Source: Corallochytrium limacisporum (taxonomy: Eukaryota > Opisthokonta). From it: a stretch of 64,000 bases of DNA. The DNA lies in the NCBI GenBank assembly GCA_002811645.1, contig PDIP01000027.1, positions 58,717-122,716 of the forward strand, given 5' to 3'. Made by a program: the position numbers and the translations under genes. A model generated the notes under the pieces. The model worked only from the letters and a program-made list of their open reading frames with translations, made no database searches and had not been told where the DNA came from. Numbering within the stretch: position 1 is the stretch's first letter; every line of letters starts with the position of its first letter. Shown one piece after another: positions 48,990-59,442 of this stretch.

Positions 48990-50456
48990 ATGACTGTGAA
49001 TGACGAATCCCACGGTGCAGCTGGAGAAGACACAATGATTCGGACAGCGGCCACAAAATTACGCGGATATGACTTCTATCGCCAGGTACTGAAGTCGCCT
49101 AAGCGTCTTGTTGCGCCAATGGTAGACCAGAGCGAGCTTCCCTGGCGCATGCTATCTCGAAAGTATAACGCGGATCTGTGCTACACACCCATGTTCCATG
49201 CAGCTCTATTCGGTCAACACGCTTCATACAGGAAAGAGAACTTCCAGACTTGCCCGGAGGACAGGCCCTTAGTCGTTCAATTCTGTGCTAACGACCCGAA
49301 TGAACTGCTGAAAGCAGCAAAGTACGTCGAGAATGACTGCGACGCTGTGGACATTAATCTGGGCTGCCCTCAGGGCATTGCCCGCAAGGGCCACTACGGC
49401 GCCTTTCTGCAGGACGAATGGGAACTAGTTGCTAGCATGGTGCGTATCCTAGACAAGGAATTGAAAGTGCCAGTCACTTGCAAAATTCGGGTCTTTGACA
49501 CCGTGGAGAAGACAGTTGCATACGCAAAGATGATTGAGGCGGCAGGCTGCAGTTTGCTTACAGTGCATGGCCGCACCCGGGAACAGAAGGGCCAGTTGAC
49601 CGGCCTAGCGGACTGGGACAAGATCAAGGCCGTGAAGGAGGCAGTGAAGATCCCAGTCATAGCAAATGGTAACATTGTAGAGTTTGAAAATGTCGATCAG
49701 TGTATTCAACAGACTGGTGTAGAGGGAGTCATGATTGCGGAGGCGAATCTGGCAAATCCCGCCTTCTTTGCCGAGACACATCCCCATATTTGTGACATAG
49801 CGGATGAGTACCTCGACCTCGTGGAGAAATATCCAATTCATCGGGGATCCATGAAGGCACACCTGTTTTACCTTTGGAAGAGGGCCCTGTACTTCCATCC
49901 TGAATTTCGGGACAGAGTGGGGACTGCGCACGATGTGCCGAGCATGCAGGCCGTGTCTCGGGATCTCCGCTCTGCGTTGGATGCGGATGAAAAGCGCTTT
50001 GCAGACAAGGGCATGGAGTGTCCCTTGGATCCTCCATACTGGCAGTGCTACAGCTTCATCCGTACACTCTTCAAGGAGCGGGTTGCAGCCATTCAGGAGA
50101 AATTGGGGGTCAAGTCAGATAAGAGTGTAAAGATGTCTACTGGTGAGGCTATGATGCAGCTTGTGGCCAGTGTTACGGACTCATCGGTAGATGAAATCCT
50201 TGCAGAGAAGCGCCGTCAGCGGGAACTGAAACGAAAACGCCGCCAAGAGACCATAGAAATGCGAAAGGAACGAAAAGCAAAGTTTGCAGGTATGTCTTGC
50301 CCAGTATGCAATGCAAATGCTGTGAGCCACAAGTGCAACCAGCTCGTCTGCAAAACCTGCTGCATCAAAAGGTGTAAGGCAGAGGATATCTGGTGCGAAC
50401 ACCACCGAGTCAATCTGCAACTGAGGCATCAGCAAATCCTTGAGAAAGACAGTTAG
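48990..50456 (+). CDS. DUS1L: tRNA dihydrouridine synthase 1 (DUS1-like)
   Basis: FMN flavoenzyme that reduces uridines 16/17 of tRNA with NADPH. The 488-residue protein (human DUS1L 473) has the TIM-barrel signatures LVAPMVDQSELPWRML, RPLVVQFCANDP and DAVDINLGCPQGIARKGHYGAFL, with catalytic C126. It also has the tRNA/FMN-binding LLTVHGRTREQKGQLTGLADWDKI and IPVIANGNI, and the barrel's last part GVMIAEANLANPAFF. The C-terminal region from 395 is a basic helix (EKRRQRELKRKRRQE) and a Cys-rich finger (CPVCNANAVSHKCNQLVCKTCCIKRC) of the DUS1 type. The start is the first ATG; an AATAAA lies at 50506. Confidence 0.95.
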   Translation: MTVNDESHGAAGEDTMIRTAATKLRGYDFYRQVLKSPKRLVAPMVDQSELPWRMLSRKYNADLCYTPMFHAALFGQHASYRKENFQTCPEDRPLVVQFCANDPNELLKAAKYVENDCDAVDINLGCPQGIARKGHYGAFLQDEWELVASMVRILDKELKVPVTCKIRVFDTVEKTVAYAKMIEAAGCSLLTVHGRTREQKGQLTGLADWDKIKAVKEAVKIPVIANGNIVEFENVDQCIQQTGVEGVMIAEANLANPAFFAETHPHICDIADEYLDLVEKYPIHRGSMKAHLFYLWKRALYFHPEFRDRVGTAHDVPSMQAVSRDLRSALDADEKRFADKGMECPLDPPYWQCYSFIRTLFKERVAAIQEKLGVKSDKSVKMSTGEAMMQLVASVTDSSVDEILAEKRRQRELKRKRRQETIEMRKERKAKFAGMSCPVCNANAVSHKCNQLVCKTCCIKRCKAEDIWCEHHRVNLQLRHQQILEKDS

Positions 50457-50972
50457 TAGACTGGTACTGCTACGGAACCCAGAAATGGATCTGTCGCATC
50501 TATGGAATAAATCACATCTAGATTTGCTTTGTGACGTACTGGTTCACAGCATCCAAGTTTCTCCCCGGGTTCTCTGCACCCATCTTAAGATCCGGGGCCT
50601 ATTTATTTCTCCGTACCTCCCCCTTGACAAATAGGTAACCAACGTACACGGTACCACCACCCAACGTCACGCCCGGCAAAGGGGGCGAGTCTCGTGGCAG
50701 GGCACGGGACATTTCTCATTCGGTGGTACTGGTAGCGAGCAACCGGTACTTGCGACCATGTCATTCTAGCCAGGTACTCCATCATACATAAAGCCGAACA
50801 CTTTTTGTGTGTCGCACATTTCGGAAAGATAGTCAATTGCTACTTCAGCGAGGTTAGAAATCACTTTTCCACAAAATAATGTTGATCTGTACAGGCATGG
50901 TTTACCGTAAGATTCTTTAAGAGCATAGGGTTGCAGGCAAGCGTTTGGGGTTCAAGAAATTTATTTTCAGAC
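50457..50972. other. Intergenic region DUS1 / ADCK1
   Basis: About 515 bases. It has an AATAAA at 50506-50511 serving DUS1 and the upstream region of ADCK1. Nothing else recognised. Confidence 0.55.
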
Positions 50973-52769
50973 ATGTCCCTGGTTCGCGTTGCGCAGTGCA
51001 CAGGGATGCTCCACCGCAGTGGGCAATCTCTCGTAGCCAAGACGGGTGCCGTAGCATTAAGGAGACAGCAGACTGTATTGACCCAATGTTGGAGTCAGAC
51101 TCGCGGACTGTCTTCCACAGTCCAAGTACAGGGCTCCGGATTCGTACGGAGGTGGACAGTGCGGCTGTGTACCGCTGGCCTAGTGGCTGGCATGTTGAAC
51201 AGTCCAAAATTTCGTCGCGGCGTGGAAGACTCCATCGTCCAGGCCGAGCGCATTGCAATGGTCGACTACACTGTGTTCATGATAGTACTGGACTACAAGT
51301 GGAATCTGTGGCGCCGAGGGACGGATGATAAGCAAAAGATGAGCCAACTTTGGCATGAGCTTCACCAGCGTGCGGCAGAGCGCCTCCTGGCTCTTTGTCG
51401 CCACAATGGAGGTGTCTACATCAAACTGGGACAGCACGTCGGTGCTCTGGACTACCTTTTACCTGAGGAATACGTGAACACACTGCGGATCTTGCACGAC
51501 GAGGCACCGACAGACTCATGGAATGAGGTAGTCCGCATGGTAGAAAGCCAGTTACCGAATGGTAAGAAGCTCAATGATGTCTTTTCTAGTTTCGATCCGG
51601 TCCCAGTGGGTGCAGCAAGTCTAGCGCAGGTACACCGCGCAGTACTTCGGGAGACCGGAGAGACTGTCGCTGTAAAGGTACAGCATCCGCTTGTTGGCAG
51701 AAACGCGTACAATGACATTATTCTGACTGACTGGTTTGCACACGGTGTAGCGTGGCTATTTCCGGACTTCAAATTTCTGTGGGTTTCGGAGGAGATGAAG
51801 TTGAATGCACCAAAAGAGCTCAATTTTCTCCATGAAGCGGAGAATGCGGATCGCCTGCGACGTATGAAGGAGGATACTATACCCTGGCTGAGGATCCCAA
51901 GGATCCACTGGCAGCTCAGTACTTCAAAGATGTTGGTCATGGAATTTGTGGAAGGTGTGAAGTTCAACGACGCTGAGATGATGAAGGCAATCAAGGCGGA
52001 CCCCAATCTTCTATCCCGTCGCATAAAGGAATTGTATGCACAAATGATATTTGTGGATGGTTTCGTTCATGTCGATCCGCATTCGGGGAACATCATGATT
52101 GATGTGGAGGACCCCTCCAGGATTATTCTATTGGACCATGGCATGTACCGCGATCTTCCGGATTCGTTCCGCATTTCCTATGCCTATCTTTGGAGCAGTC
52201 TGATCGATGGGAACCTGAAGAACATTAAGCGGTACTCAGAAGCTCTGGGAGTAGGTGAATTGTGGCCACTGTTTGCATGCATTGTGACGGGTCGCTCGTG
52301 GGAGAGCGTGCAACAGGGCGTTGGGGCTCCCGTCGACGCTAAGAAGAACGATGTTATGATCAAGCAGAACGTTGGACTTTATGTTAAGGAGATCATAGCT
52401 GTGCTAAATGATGTACCTCGTGACCTGCTTCTGATGCTGAAGACTAACGATTTGATCAAATCTCTCGATCACCAGCTGAAGCCGAATCGATGGGGAAGTA
52501 GCATGTCCAAAATGGCTGTGTATTGTAAGTGGGCCGTCTACAAACATGAGCAGGTCCAGGTTCGCTCGTTCACGCGACTTTGGATCAACCGTTTGAAAAT
52601 GTGGTCCTTGTATTTGAAGATCTGGCTGTACGATCTCACCCAACGGTTCTTTGACCTCACCGACAGCATTCCAGTCGTAGGCCAGTGGACTCGCCCTCAG
52701 GTGGAAGAGTGGACCGAAGATGATCTCGAGCCAGAGTCCATCGAGCGGGCCGCAGCATCTGTACAATAG
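50973..52769 (+). CDS. ADCK1: Mitochondrial ABC1/UbiB atypical kinase (ADCK1 / yeast Mcp2 type)
   Basis: Atypical kinase-like ATPase of the mitochondrion, linked to lipid and coenzyme Q homeostasis. The open frame begins with a TTG, so the ATG at 50973 is the start (598 residues). The N-terminus is rich in Arg, Ser and Gln without acids and is followed by a possible membrane segment (about 75-90). The UbiB motifs are all visible: KxGQ in YIKLGQHVGALDYLLPEEY, the Ala-rich loop PVGAASLAQVHRA, VAVKVQHP, the ELNFLHEAENADR helix, GFVHVDPHSGNIMI and the DHG in LLDHGMYRDLPD. KLGQHVGALDYLLP is the ADCK1/Mcp2 wording. An AATAAA sits just after the stop (52770). Confidence 0.92.
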   Translation: MSLVRVAQCTGMLHRSGQSLVAKTGAVALRRQQTVLTQCWSQTRGLSSTVQVQGSGFVRRWTVRLCTAGLVAGMLNSPKFRRGVEDSIVQAERIAMVDYTVFMIVLDYKWNLWRRGTDDKQKMSQLWHELHQRAAERLLALCRHNGGVYIKLGQHVGALDYLLPEEYVNTLRILHDEAPTDSWNEVVRMVESQLPNGKKLNDVFSSFDPVPVGAASLAQVHRAVLRETGETVAVKVQHPLVGRNAYNDIILTDWFAHGVAWLFPDFKFLWVSEEMKLNAPKELNFLHEAENADRLRRMKEDTIPWLRIPRIHWQLSTSKMLVMEFVEGVKFNDAEMMKAIKADPNLLSRRIKELYAQMIFVDGFVHVDPHSGNIMIDVEDPSRIILLDHGMYRDLPDSFRISYAYLWSSLIDGNLKNIKRYSEALGVGELWPLFACIVTGRSWESVQQGVGAPVDAKKNDVMIKQNVGLYVKEIIAVLNDVPRDLLLMLKTNDLIKSLDHQLKPNRWGSSMSKMAVYCKWAVYKHEQVQVRSFTRLWINRLKMWSLYLKIWLYDLTQRFFDLTDSIPVVGQWTRPQVEEWTEDDLEPESIERAAASVQ

Positions 52770-53400
52770 AATAAACAGAACTTAAAGAAATGAATCTACG
52801 CTTAGATGTAATACACACCGCTCTACATAGGGACGATTCCACTTATCCGGACCTGGTGACAATTTGATTCCACTGCAGCAACAGATCGGCTACATTGTTA
52901 CTCACCGGGCCGTAGTTGGAGTCTGCTGGTATTCCCCTTCTCCTCGCAACGGATTCCCATCCCCAAGAGAGCGGGAGTCTATTTAGCTGGCTAGAAGGAA
53001 AGGGGGAGGGAAATGGGTGGGTGTTTCGGCGCGAAGAATTCGGAAACGGGGCGACCAGTGCGGGCTCAGCGCCAGCGACAGGTCGACGGAACGTGAGACC
53101 CTGTGTTCATAGTGGGCCTGGTACACGGTTCACATGGCAAAGAGCCCCGGAAGTAAATGTCCAATTTGAAACTTGGGCGATTTTAAAGGACCACTTGCTG
53201 GTATGAAATGGTATGATAGAATATTGCGCTTTGTGGTGAAATTGTCCAATGATCCATGTATAGGAGTACCGCTTGGTATACACGTAGTGTCGAGAGCGAG
53301 CGTGGACAACAGAACAGTGTCCTAAGATTATACCCCAATACTGAAATATGTGAGTTGCTAAATGATTAGGAAGAGAAGATCTTGAAAGAGTCCGGTAAAC
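52770..53400. other. Intergenic region ADCK1 / RecQ
   Basis: About 630 bases between two plus-strand genes. It has an AATAAA at 52770 and a purine-rich stretch near 52995-53020. Nothing else recognised. Confidence 0.55.
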
Positions 53401-56400
53401 ATGCCATTTGTAGATCCCAGAAAGGCAGCCGGGAAGGGCCTGCATCTGGAAAAGTTAAAGAGTGGACTTTCTAACTGTAGCAATACGCAGGGCGTCAGGA
53501 AACCCTCTTTTGTCAGCGGCAAGTCTTTGTCTGCGAGTTCATTTTGCTCAGCCCGGGCTGACAAGGAAAATGTCTCATCAACACAGCCAAAACGTACCAG
53601 GATAGGGATATTCACTAGCGACACCGACGATTCGGACCTGGACAGTATGTCAGTGTCCACAACGCAGTACGCGAAACCGAATGCGGAAACAAAGCGCAAT
53701 GATGACATTATTGAAATTCTTGCGTCTCCAAAGAAACCCGGGCTGCCCATGAGTATACAACGAGGCCTCGACACCAATGATGTTATCAGATTTGGAGACG
53801 ACGATGATAGCGACGAAAACGACGACCCTGTGTTCACAGGGAAGCAGACTCAACAAGCCAAAGAAAACCTTGACGATAGTTCTGCTAGTATTCCTGCACA
53901 ACCCAAAACCACGAAGAACAGTCTTTCAAGTGGCACGACGATTGTTCCTAGTGGAGGGAAGAGTATTTTCATGGATGACAGCGATGACGAAAGTGACAAG
54001 AGCGACGTCTTAGATGTGCATGTCGATGGTGAGCCTACCCGTTTCCAACCTCATCTCACTGCCCCCGGTACAGTCGAGGCTCATGACCAAAGTAGTAACA
54101 ATGAACAAGCCAGCTATCCCAGTATGTCAACCGCTTTAGCGGAAGCGACTCTCAAGAACACACACTGCGAAGAGGCCAACTCGGCGAGCGACAAAAATGA
54201 GCTGGATATTGGTATCACTTTCACAGATGAAGACGAAGCCCAGACCTTACACGCCCGGCCCCTCGCAAGCACCTCACTACAATCAGGTGCAAACTTAACT
54301 GAACAGCCAAAACCAGCTTACCCATACGATTGTCAGGAGGGAGATTATGACGACCTATGGGATCTTGATGACACTAGGATCGAATCGGCAAAGCCGGCGA
54401 CGTTTGCGAAGGTAACATCCCATAACACTGTTTCTGCTCCAATTTTGGATCACAAGGCAATGAAAGACGAGCTTGTGAAGAGATACACAGAACTGAATGG
54501 TCTCATTCTGCAGACGCAGATGCTAGTCCGTAGGCCAGAAATCACATCATCCGAGATTCAGGACTGTATTACTCGGCGTGGACAGCTCCTCAGTGACATT
54601 GGTGTACAAGAAGAGCTTCTGTTTGACCAAACAATGCCTTCCGGGACAGAGGCAAACACACTGCAGAAAACCCCATCAGCCTTTACAGATGGCTTTGACA
54701 CTCTACTGAACCATCCTACCGGGGCAAATTACTCACCTCCTGTCCAAATCATCGGAGAGAGTCCACCATCACATCAGGTCCCCAGTGGAGGTCAAAATGG
54801 CCCAAGTTCCATTGTCACTGGACAGGACCGTAACGCCGACTGTCCTTCGGAAATGGTACAAACACTGCGACGTGTTTTCAAGATGCAAGATTTTCGAGCG
54901 TGCCAGAGGGATGCCATCAGTGCGGCTCTCAGTGGGCGGGACGTATTCGTGCTGATGCCTACTGGCGGTGGTAAATCTTTGTGCTATCAGTTGCCCGCGG
55001 TGATGTCTATCGGATGCACCATTGTTGTGAGTCCGCTGCTAGCTTTAATTGATGATCAGGTGAATGCACTCAGGGCACGTGGTATAGAGGCCGACTACAT
55101 TAATTCCACCACCGAATACGAGCAGAAGATGAAGATCTACCGCAGTCTTCGTAGGTCAAGTTGTTCTCCACAGGATGGGTTGAAATTGTTGTATGTGACG
55201 CCAGAGGGTCTTGCTGCAGGTAATCAACTCAAATCCGTTCTCAGTGAAGCCGCTCAAAAGGGCAATATCGCTCGTGTGGCCATTGACGAGGCACACTGTG
55301 TCTCTCAGTGGGGTCACGATTTCCGCAGTGACTACCTGAAGCTCGGTGAAGTTCGCAATTTCCTAGGTGCCCAGATTCCCATCATGGCTCTGACGGCGAC
55401 AGCGTCCAAAAATGTGCACCAGGACATCATTCATCAGCTTCAGCTGCGCAACGTGGCCCAGTTTACGTCCAGTTTCAACCGGCCCAACCTTGCCTATGCG
55501 GTTGTAGAGAAGACCAATAAGGTAGAGCTAATGATTGCTGACACGATCCAAGAACGCTTCTCTGGCAAGTGCGGTATCGTCTACTGCCTCTCTCGTAAGG
55601 AGTGTGAAAGTCTTTCAAGTTTTCTGGGTTCGTCTGGTATCAGTGCTTCAGCGTATCATGCAGGTATGACACCGACACAGCGGACAAAGATCCAGCAGCT
55701 TTGGGGCACTGGCCAAAAGAAGGTGATTTGTGCCACAATTGCGTTTGGGATGGGCATCGACAAGGCGGACGTAAGATTCGTGCTGCATGCATGTCTGCCG
55801 TCTTCAATCGAAGGATATTATCAGGAGACCGGTCGTGCGGGACGTGATGGCTACCCTTCTGATTGCATTCTGTTTTTTGCCGTCGGCGACATCAATCGCA
55901 GAAAGCGTTTGAATGAAATGGAGCTAAAGCGGCCAGGAAAACGAGTGACGCAGCAGGTGAGGGATCAGTTGCGAATGAAGAATGCCGCATTAAAGGAAAT
56001 GGCGGCCTTCTGCGAAAACAAGAGCGATTGCCGACGCCTATTGCAACTGCGGTACCTGGGTGAAGAATTTAACCCTGCTCTGTGCGGTGGCACCTGCGAT
56101 AATTGTGCCTCAAAACAGAGCCGCAATCGTGAGATTGTCGAGGAGCGCATGGACGACCAAGGATGGGTGGCGGTATCCCAGGTGATCGCAACATGTGCCA
56201 ACCGGGAGTGGAACAAGACCGAGATGGTCCAAGCCCTGCGTCTGGGTATTGGCATGGGGCCAGATTTCCGTGCCATGCGCCATATCACTGATGCTGGTAT
56301 TCACCGCTTCCTGGAGCACCTAGTATCTCATGGCGTTGTAGCCAAGAAGAACGACTTGAACAATCGTGGAGATCGTGTACTGGAGACTGTAGTACCTGGT

Positions 56401-57135
56401 CCTCGGCAGAGCAAAGTGCAAAGCAATGACCCCGCCCTGAAGAACTTTCGCTTTATCGCCGAAGAGCAGGTAAGTTTCCAGCGGCAACGTGCCCAAGAGG
56501 CAAAAGACAAACGTAACAAGAAAAGTGGTGTCCACCGTCTTGGCGGCATCGACATCAATGATGACACTGGCAAGTTTGTAAGTCGCAACGCTGACTTTAC
56601 TGTCCACCAGAACCGCTTGCGGCAGTTCCTCAAAGAAGATATTAATCAGGTACAGAGCCTGAGGAGCAAGTTCGAGGATCCCACAAGCGTCGAGGATGCC
56701 ATTTGTGATCTTTGTGTTGAGCTTCCGAACAAAAAGCAAGGTGTGTTAGACATCTTAAAGCGCCACGGTCTGGAGAGCCTTAATACCAATGTGAATATGA
56801 CATGGATGCAGCATCTGTCCAGTCTCCGCAGCACATGTCTGCAGATTTACCATGACAAGAAGGAGGGCAAGGGAAAGAAGGGTGCAGCCAAAGCAGGCCG
56901 TAAAGGCGCCAAGCGTGCCTGGAGCGGAGCGAAAGGTCGAACACCAAAGCGAACCAAGACCACGCGCAAGAGCAAAGGCGAAGCAACATTCACAGAGTCT
57001 AACATGGGCCCACCGAGGGACACTCGTCCGCTTGGAAACACCGCCAGCACAACGTCCACGACGACCTCTAAGTCCACCCGACGCAATGTCACCGGCGGTG
57101 TTGTTAAGCAAGCAAGTCGTCGGTATAACTTCTGA
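53401..57135 (+). CDS. BLM: RecQ-family DNA helicase (BLM/Sgs1 type)
   Basis: ATP-dependent 3'-5' DNA helicase that dissolves recombination intermediates. The 1244-residue protein has an acidic, Ser-rich N-terminal half. It includes a helical segment (about 355-405) that may correspond to the BLM dimerisation bundle and an acidic GDYDDLWDLDDTRIES motif. The helicase core starts near 485: motif I LMPTGGGKSLCYQLPAV, DEAH box and aromatic loop IDEAHCVSQWGHDFRSDY, ALTATASK, then TIAFGMGIDKADVRFV and GYYQETGRAGRDG. The RecQ zinc site (FCENKSDCRRL and GGTCDNCAS) and an RQC winged helix follow (about 905-1030). A typical HRDC domain is not obvious; the tail is basic with GRKGAKRAWSGAKGRTPKRTKTTRK. 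The start is the first ATG. Confidence 0.95.
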   Translation: MPFVDPRKAAGKGLHLEKLKSGLSNCSNTQGVRKPSFVSGKSLSASSFCSARADKENVSSTQPKRTRIGIFTSDTDDSDLDSMSVSTTQYAKPNAETKRNDDIIEILASPKKPGLPMSIQRGLDTNDVIRFGDDDDSDENDDPVFTGKQTQQAKENLDDSSASIPAQPKTTKNSLSSGTTIVPSGGKSIFMDDSDDESDKSDVLDVHVDGEPTRFQPHLTAPGTVEAHDQSSNNEQASYPSMSTALAEATLKNTHCEEANSASDKNELDIGITFTDEDEAQTLHARPLASTSLQSGANLTEQPKPAYPYDCQEGDYDDLWDLDDTRIESAKPATFAKVTSHNTVSAPILDHKAMKDELVKRYTELNGLILQTQMLVRRPEITSSEIQDCITRRGQLLSDIGVQEELLFDQTMPSGTEANTLQKTPSAFTDGFDTLLNHPTGANYSPPVQIIGESPPSHQVPSGGQNGPSSIVTGQDRNADCPSEMVQTLRRVFKMQDFRACQRDAISAALSGRDVFVLMPTGGGKSLCYQLPAVMSIGCTIVVSPLLALIDDQVNALRARGIEADYINSTTEYEQKMKIYRSLRRSSCSPQDGLKLLYVTPEGLAAGNQLKSVLSEAAQKGNIARVAIDEAHCVSQWGHDFRSDYLKLGEVRNFLGAQIPIMALTATASKNVHQDIIHQLQLRNVAQFTSSFNRPNLAYAVVEKTNKVELMIADTIQERFSGKCGIVYCLSRKECESLSSFLGSSGISASAYHAGMTPTQRTKIQQLWGTGQKKVICATIAFGMGIDKADVRFVLHACLPSSIEGYYQETGRAGRDGYPSDCILFFAVGDINRRKRLNEMELKRPGKRVTQQVRDQLRMKNAALKEMAAFCENKSDCRRLLQLRYLGEEFNPALCGGTCDNCASKQSRNREIVEERMDDQGWVAVSQVIATCANREWNKTEMVQALRLGIGMGPDFRAMRHITDAGIHRFLEHLVSHGVVAKKNDLNNRGDRVLETVVPGPRQSKVQSNDPALKNFRFIAEEQVSFQRQRAQEAKDKRNKKSGVHRLGGIDINDDTGKFVSRNADFTVHQNRLRQFLKEDINQVQSLRSKFEDPTSVEDAICDLCVELPNKKQGVLDILKRHGLESLNTNVNMTWMQHLSSLRSTCLQIYHDKKEGKGKKGAAKAGRKGAKRAWSGAKGRTPKRTKTTRKSKGEATFTESNMGPPRDTRPLGNTASTTSTTTSKSTRRNVTGGVVKQASRRYNF

Positions 57136-57218
57136 AAATCCCTGCATTTACACAGAGTTATCTACTAAACTTATACTATACAAAATCATGACAAAGAACA
57201 GCAAACATCTGGTGTACC

Positions 57219-59024
57219 CTAATCCAGCTGCGGGTGATGTGCCGCCGGAGGACACGGTACGCCCTCCTTCATGCACATCTCCGTGCCCCGATGCAGATCT
57301 TCGTTGTACCGTTCGCTGTGTGGCTTCAGGAACCAGTCCCGTCCACCCATATTTATGTGCAAGCATTGCATACCACGCTCTTGCAGGGAATCACCCGCCT
57401 GTTTGAGCCGCACCACGCACAAGGCAAGCAGACGAAAGTCCATCCGGTCTGTGTCACCCAGACGGTCGTCGACGCGGTCCATGAGGTTCGTAAGCGCGCC
57501 CATTAATACACGTAGGTCGTTCATGTAGAAGCGATCGTAGTGGGAATCATCTACAAGGACGTGGTGGATGAAGATCTGTTCAGGTAGCGGTTTGGTATCA
57601 ATGGGATACATCCACCCTGGGACTGTCCTGCGCACAAAGAGCCGCATGAGGCGTTCCATGAAGCACCGATCGAAGACATCATTCCAACGCTGGTGAAATA
57701 CGTCCGACAGATCCGCCAATTCGATCTGCAGGATGAGCAGTAAGTACAAAGCACTGTGCAATCCGTTCTCCTCTGCACCATAGTCCCCGGTCTTCGCATC
57801 CAGCTCACCAAAGATCCATCTCACACTCTCTACCAAGTCGCCATCGATGCAGCTGCGCACGAAATCTCCCGAAATGTCGGATCTAGTATCGTTGTCAAAG
57901 TATGGTGTCGAAATGGTGGAGCCGCGGAATTGACTACACAAGAGCCACAGATATATCTGTGTCATGACGATCCAGGCTACTTCCGGATCTACATAGCTTA
58001 CGTCGTCGTCGCCGAGGTCTCCACGCAGAATTCTGACTCCTTCCTTGATTTGGTATACCATGAAGGGTAGAATGTTACACTGTTGCTTCCACAACGACGT
58101 CCGATTGCCTTCCCGCCCCGATTGAGCGACTTCAAGTTCGAGCAGGCGACGGATCCACAGGCCGATGGTAAATCGCGCATCCCAGCTGTATTCTTTGGTC
58201 CAGGGCATGGCAAGCAAATGACACATAACGTCCAACGCCCGTGCGATGTCTCCAGTCTGCTTCAGAGAGGCAAAGATTGGCCCGTCCACATTATCCTCGA
58301 TGTACTCTGCTGGCATCTGCCTGAGTCGGTCCTCGAATTTGGGCATCTCCGCCAATTGGTCCGTGGTGTCCTGCATGTCCTTGAGCAGTTGACCTACGTC
58401 GCTGAGGAAGTGACGGCACTGTGCGGGGCCACTCTCCCTATCAAAATCGATGAGATTCGCGTGCAAGGCGGGCGATTCGAACGCTTGCCGAAGATTTACG
58501 GCTGTTTCATTGCCGTTCGCCTGCAGCGCGAGGTATCGGAACAGTGCCTTGGCAGTCTCTTCACACTGATGCGAATCCTTCACGCCCGTGTATTTGCGGA
58601 TCAATGTGACTAGATCACCAGAGGGAGTGATTGGCCGAATAGCTTCGTTTGCTATACTTTTGGCACCGGGGTCCTTGCCACCCGAGGATCCCAGTGATCG
58701 GATACTTGCTGTACGGGTTCGACGAGTTGAACTCTTCGTCGGTGTACTGTTTGCAAGTTCGCTGGGGTCTTGATCCATTGGAACAGGAGTAGCTGGCACC
58801 ACAGTGGTCTCAAAGTGCGCCTCTCTGTTGGTGATAGGGGAACTCTCCACCTTTGCGACACAATTCGCAGGGACCAGACCCATCATTCCGTCACTCATGC
58901 GACTCGCCCGCCACCAGGTTTCGTCTGTTTTATCAAGAATCATCAAGACGTCCCCTTTATGCACGTTGAGGATATCGCCTCTACCTGCAACACTATGTGC
59001 CTGTGTGACCGTGACTTTCTCCAT
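57219..59024 (-). CDS. NCKIPSD: SPIN90/NCKIPSD (Dip1-type) Arp2/3 activator
   Basis: SH3 protein that activates Arp2/3 complex to start linear actin filaments. The 601-residue protein opens with an SH3 domain (1-62): VTVTQAHSVAGRGDILNVHKGDVLMILDKTDETWWRAS then GLVPANCV. A Ser/Thr-rich linker (about 70-140) follows, then an all-helical domain (145-580) that fits the armadillo-like SPIN90/Dip1 domain (formerly DUF2013 type): LDVMCHLLAM, a long middle section and a conserved end with DLRVLMGALTNLMDRVDDRL and FRLLALCVVRLKQAG. The SH3-then-helical order and length agree with SPIN90, although the Pro-rich region is short. The start is the first ATG. It converges with RecQ (83 bases) and diverges from the MPLKIP-like gene. 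Confidence 0.8.
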   Translation of the reverse strand: MEKVTVTQAHSVAGRGDILNVHKGDVLMILDKTDETWWRASRMSDGMMGLVPANCVAKVESSPITNREAHFETTVVPATPVPMDQDPSELANSTPTKSSTRRTRTASIRSLGSSGGKDPGAKSIANEAIRPITPSGDLVTLIRKYTGVKDSHQCEETAKALFRYLALQANGNETAVNLRQAFESPALHANLIDFDRESGPAQCRHFLSDVGQLLKDMQDTTDQLAEMPKFEDRLRQMPAEYIEDNVDGPIFASLKQTGDIARALDVMCHLLAMPWTKEYSWDARFTIGLWIRRLLELEVAQSGREGNRTSLWKQQCNILPFMVYQIKEGVRILRGDLGDDDVSYVDPEVAWIVMTQIYLWLLCSQFRGSTISTPYFDNDTRSDISGDFVRSCIDGDLVESVRWIFGELDAKTGDYGAEENGLHSALYLLLILQIELADLSDVFHQRWNDVFDRCFMERLMRLFVRRTVPGWMYPIDTKPLPEQIFIHHVLVDDSHYDRFYMNDLRVLMGALTNLMDRVDDRLGDTDRMDFRLLALCVVRLKQAGDSLQERGMQCLHINMGGRDWFLKPHSERYNEDLHRGTEMCMKEGVPCPPAAHHPQLD

Positions 59025-59442
59025 TTTGTGCTATTCCTTGGACAAACTCTGTCTACGTCACGTTCCGCATCTTGCGCCCCCGCACTTTGTCTCATTAGTT
59101 GCAGTGTTACGAACCAGTCCGTTTATTTCTGGTAGAGATGAGCAACCAGTTTATCTGAATTTCATGTCTCTGTTGGACATAAAGTACCCGCACAGCCTCT
59201 CTATTTGGTGGCCGTGCGAGTTCCAAACCTTCCGCTTGGGCGGGGCCTCCCCGCAGGTTTTATTGTCCAGCTCGTGGATGGGAGTAATGGTGCCGAGGGG
59301 CCACAATATGCTTGCCGCGGCCGAGAAATTCTCTGGTTGCGCGTCCGGACGCGTTTCGGACGTAGAACGACGAAGCAAAGGAAGCCGTAAGAGCAGTGAC
59401 ACTTTTGTAATATCTTTGTATAAGGTAGTCCTCTTCCGTAAG
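59025..59442. other. Divergent promoter region SPIN90 / MPLKIP-like
   Basis: About 418 bases between the two start codons. A plus frame is open across it and into SPIN90 but has no motif before 59443. Confidence 0.5.

Noticed and set aside
58804-59442. Upstream part of the plus frame that includes the MPLKIP-like gene
   Set aside because: It overlaps the SPIN90 N-terminus on the other strand and has no motif; the ATG at 59443 is a better start.
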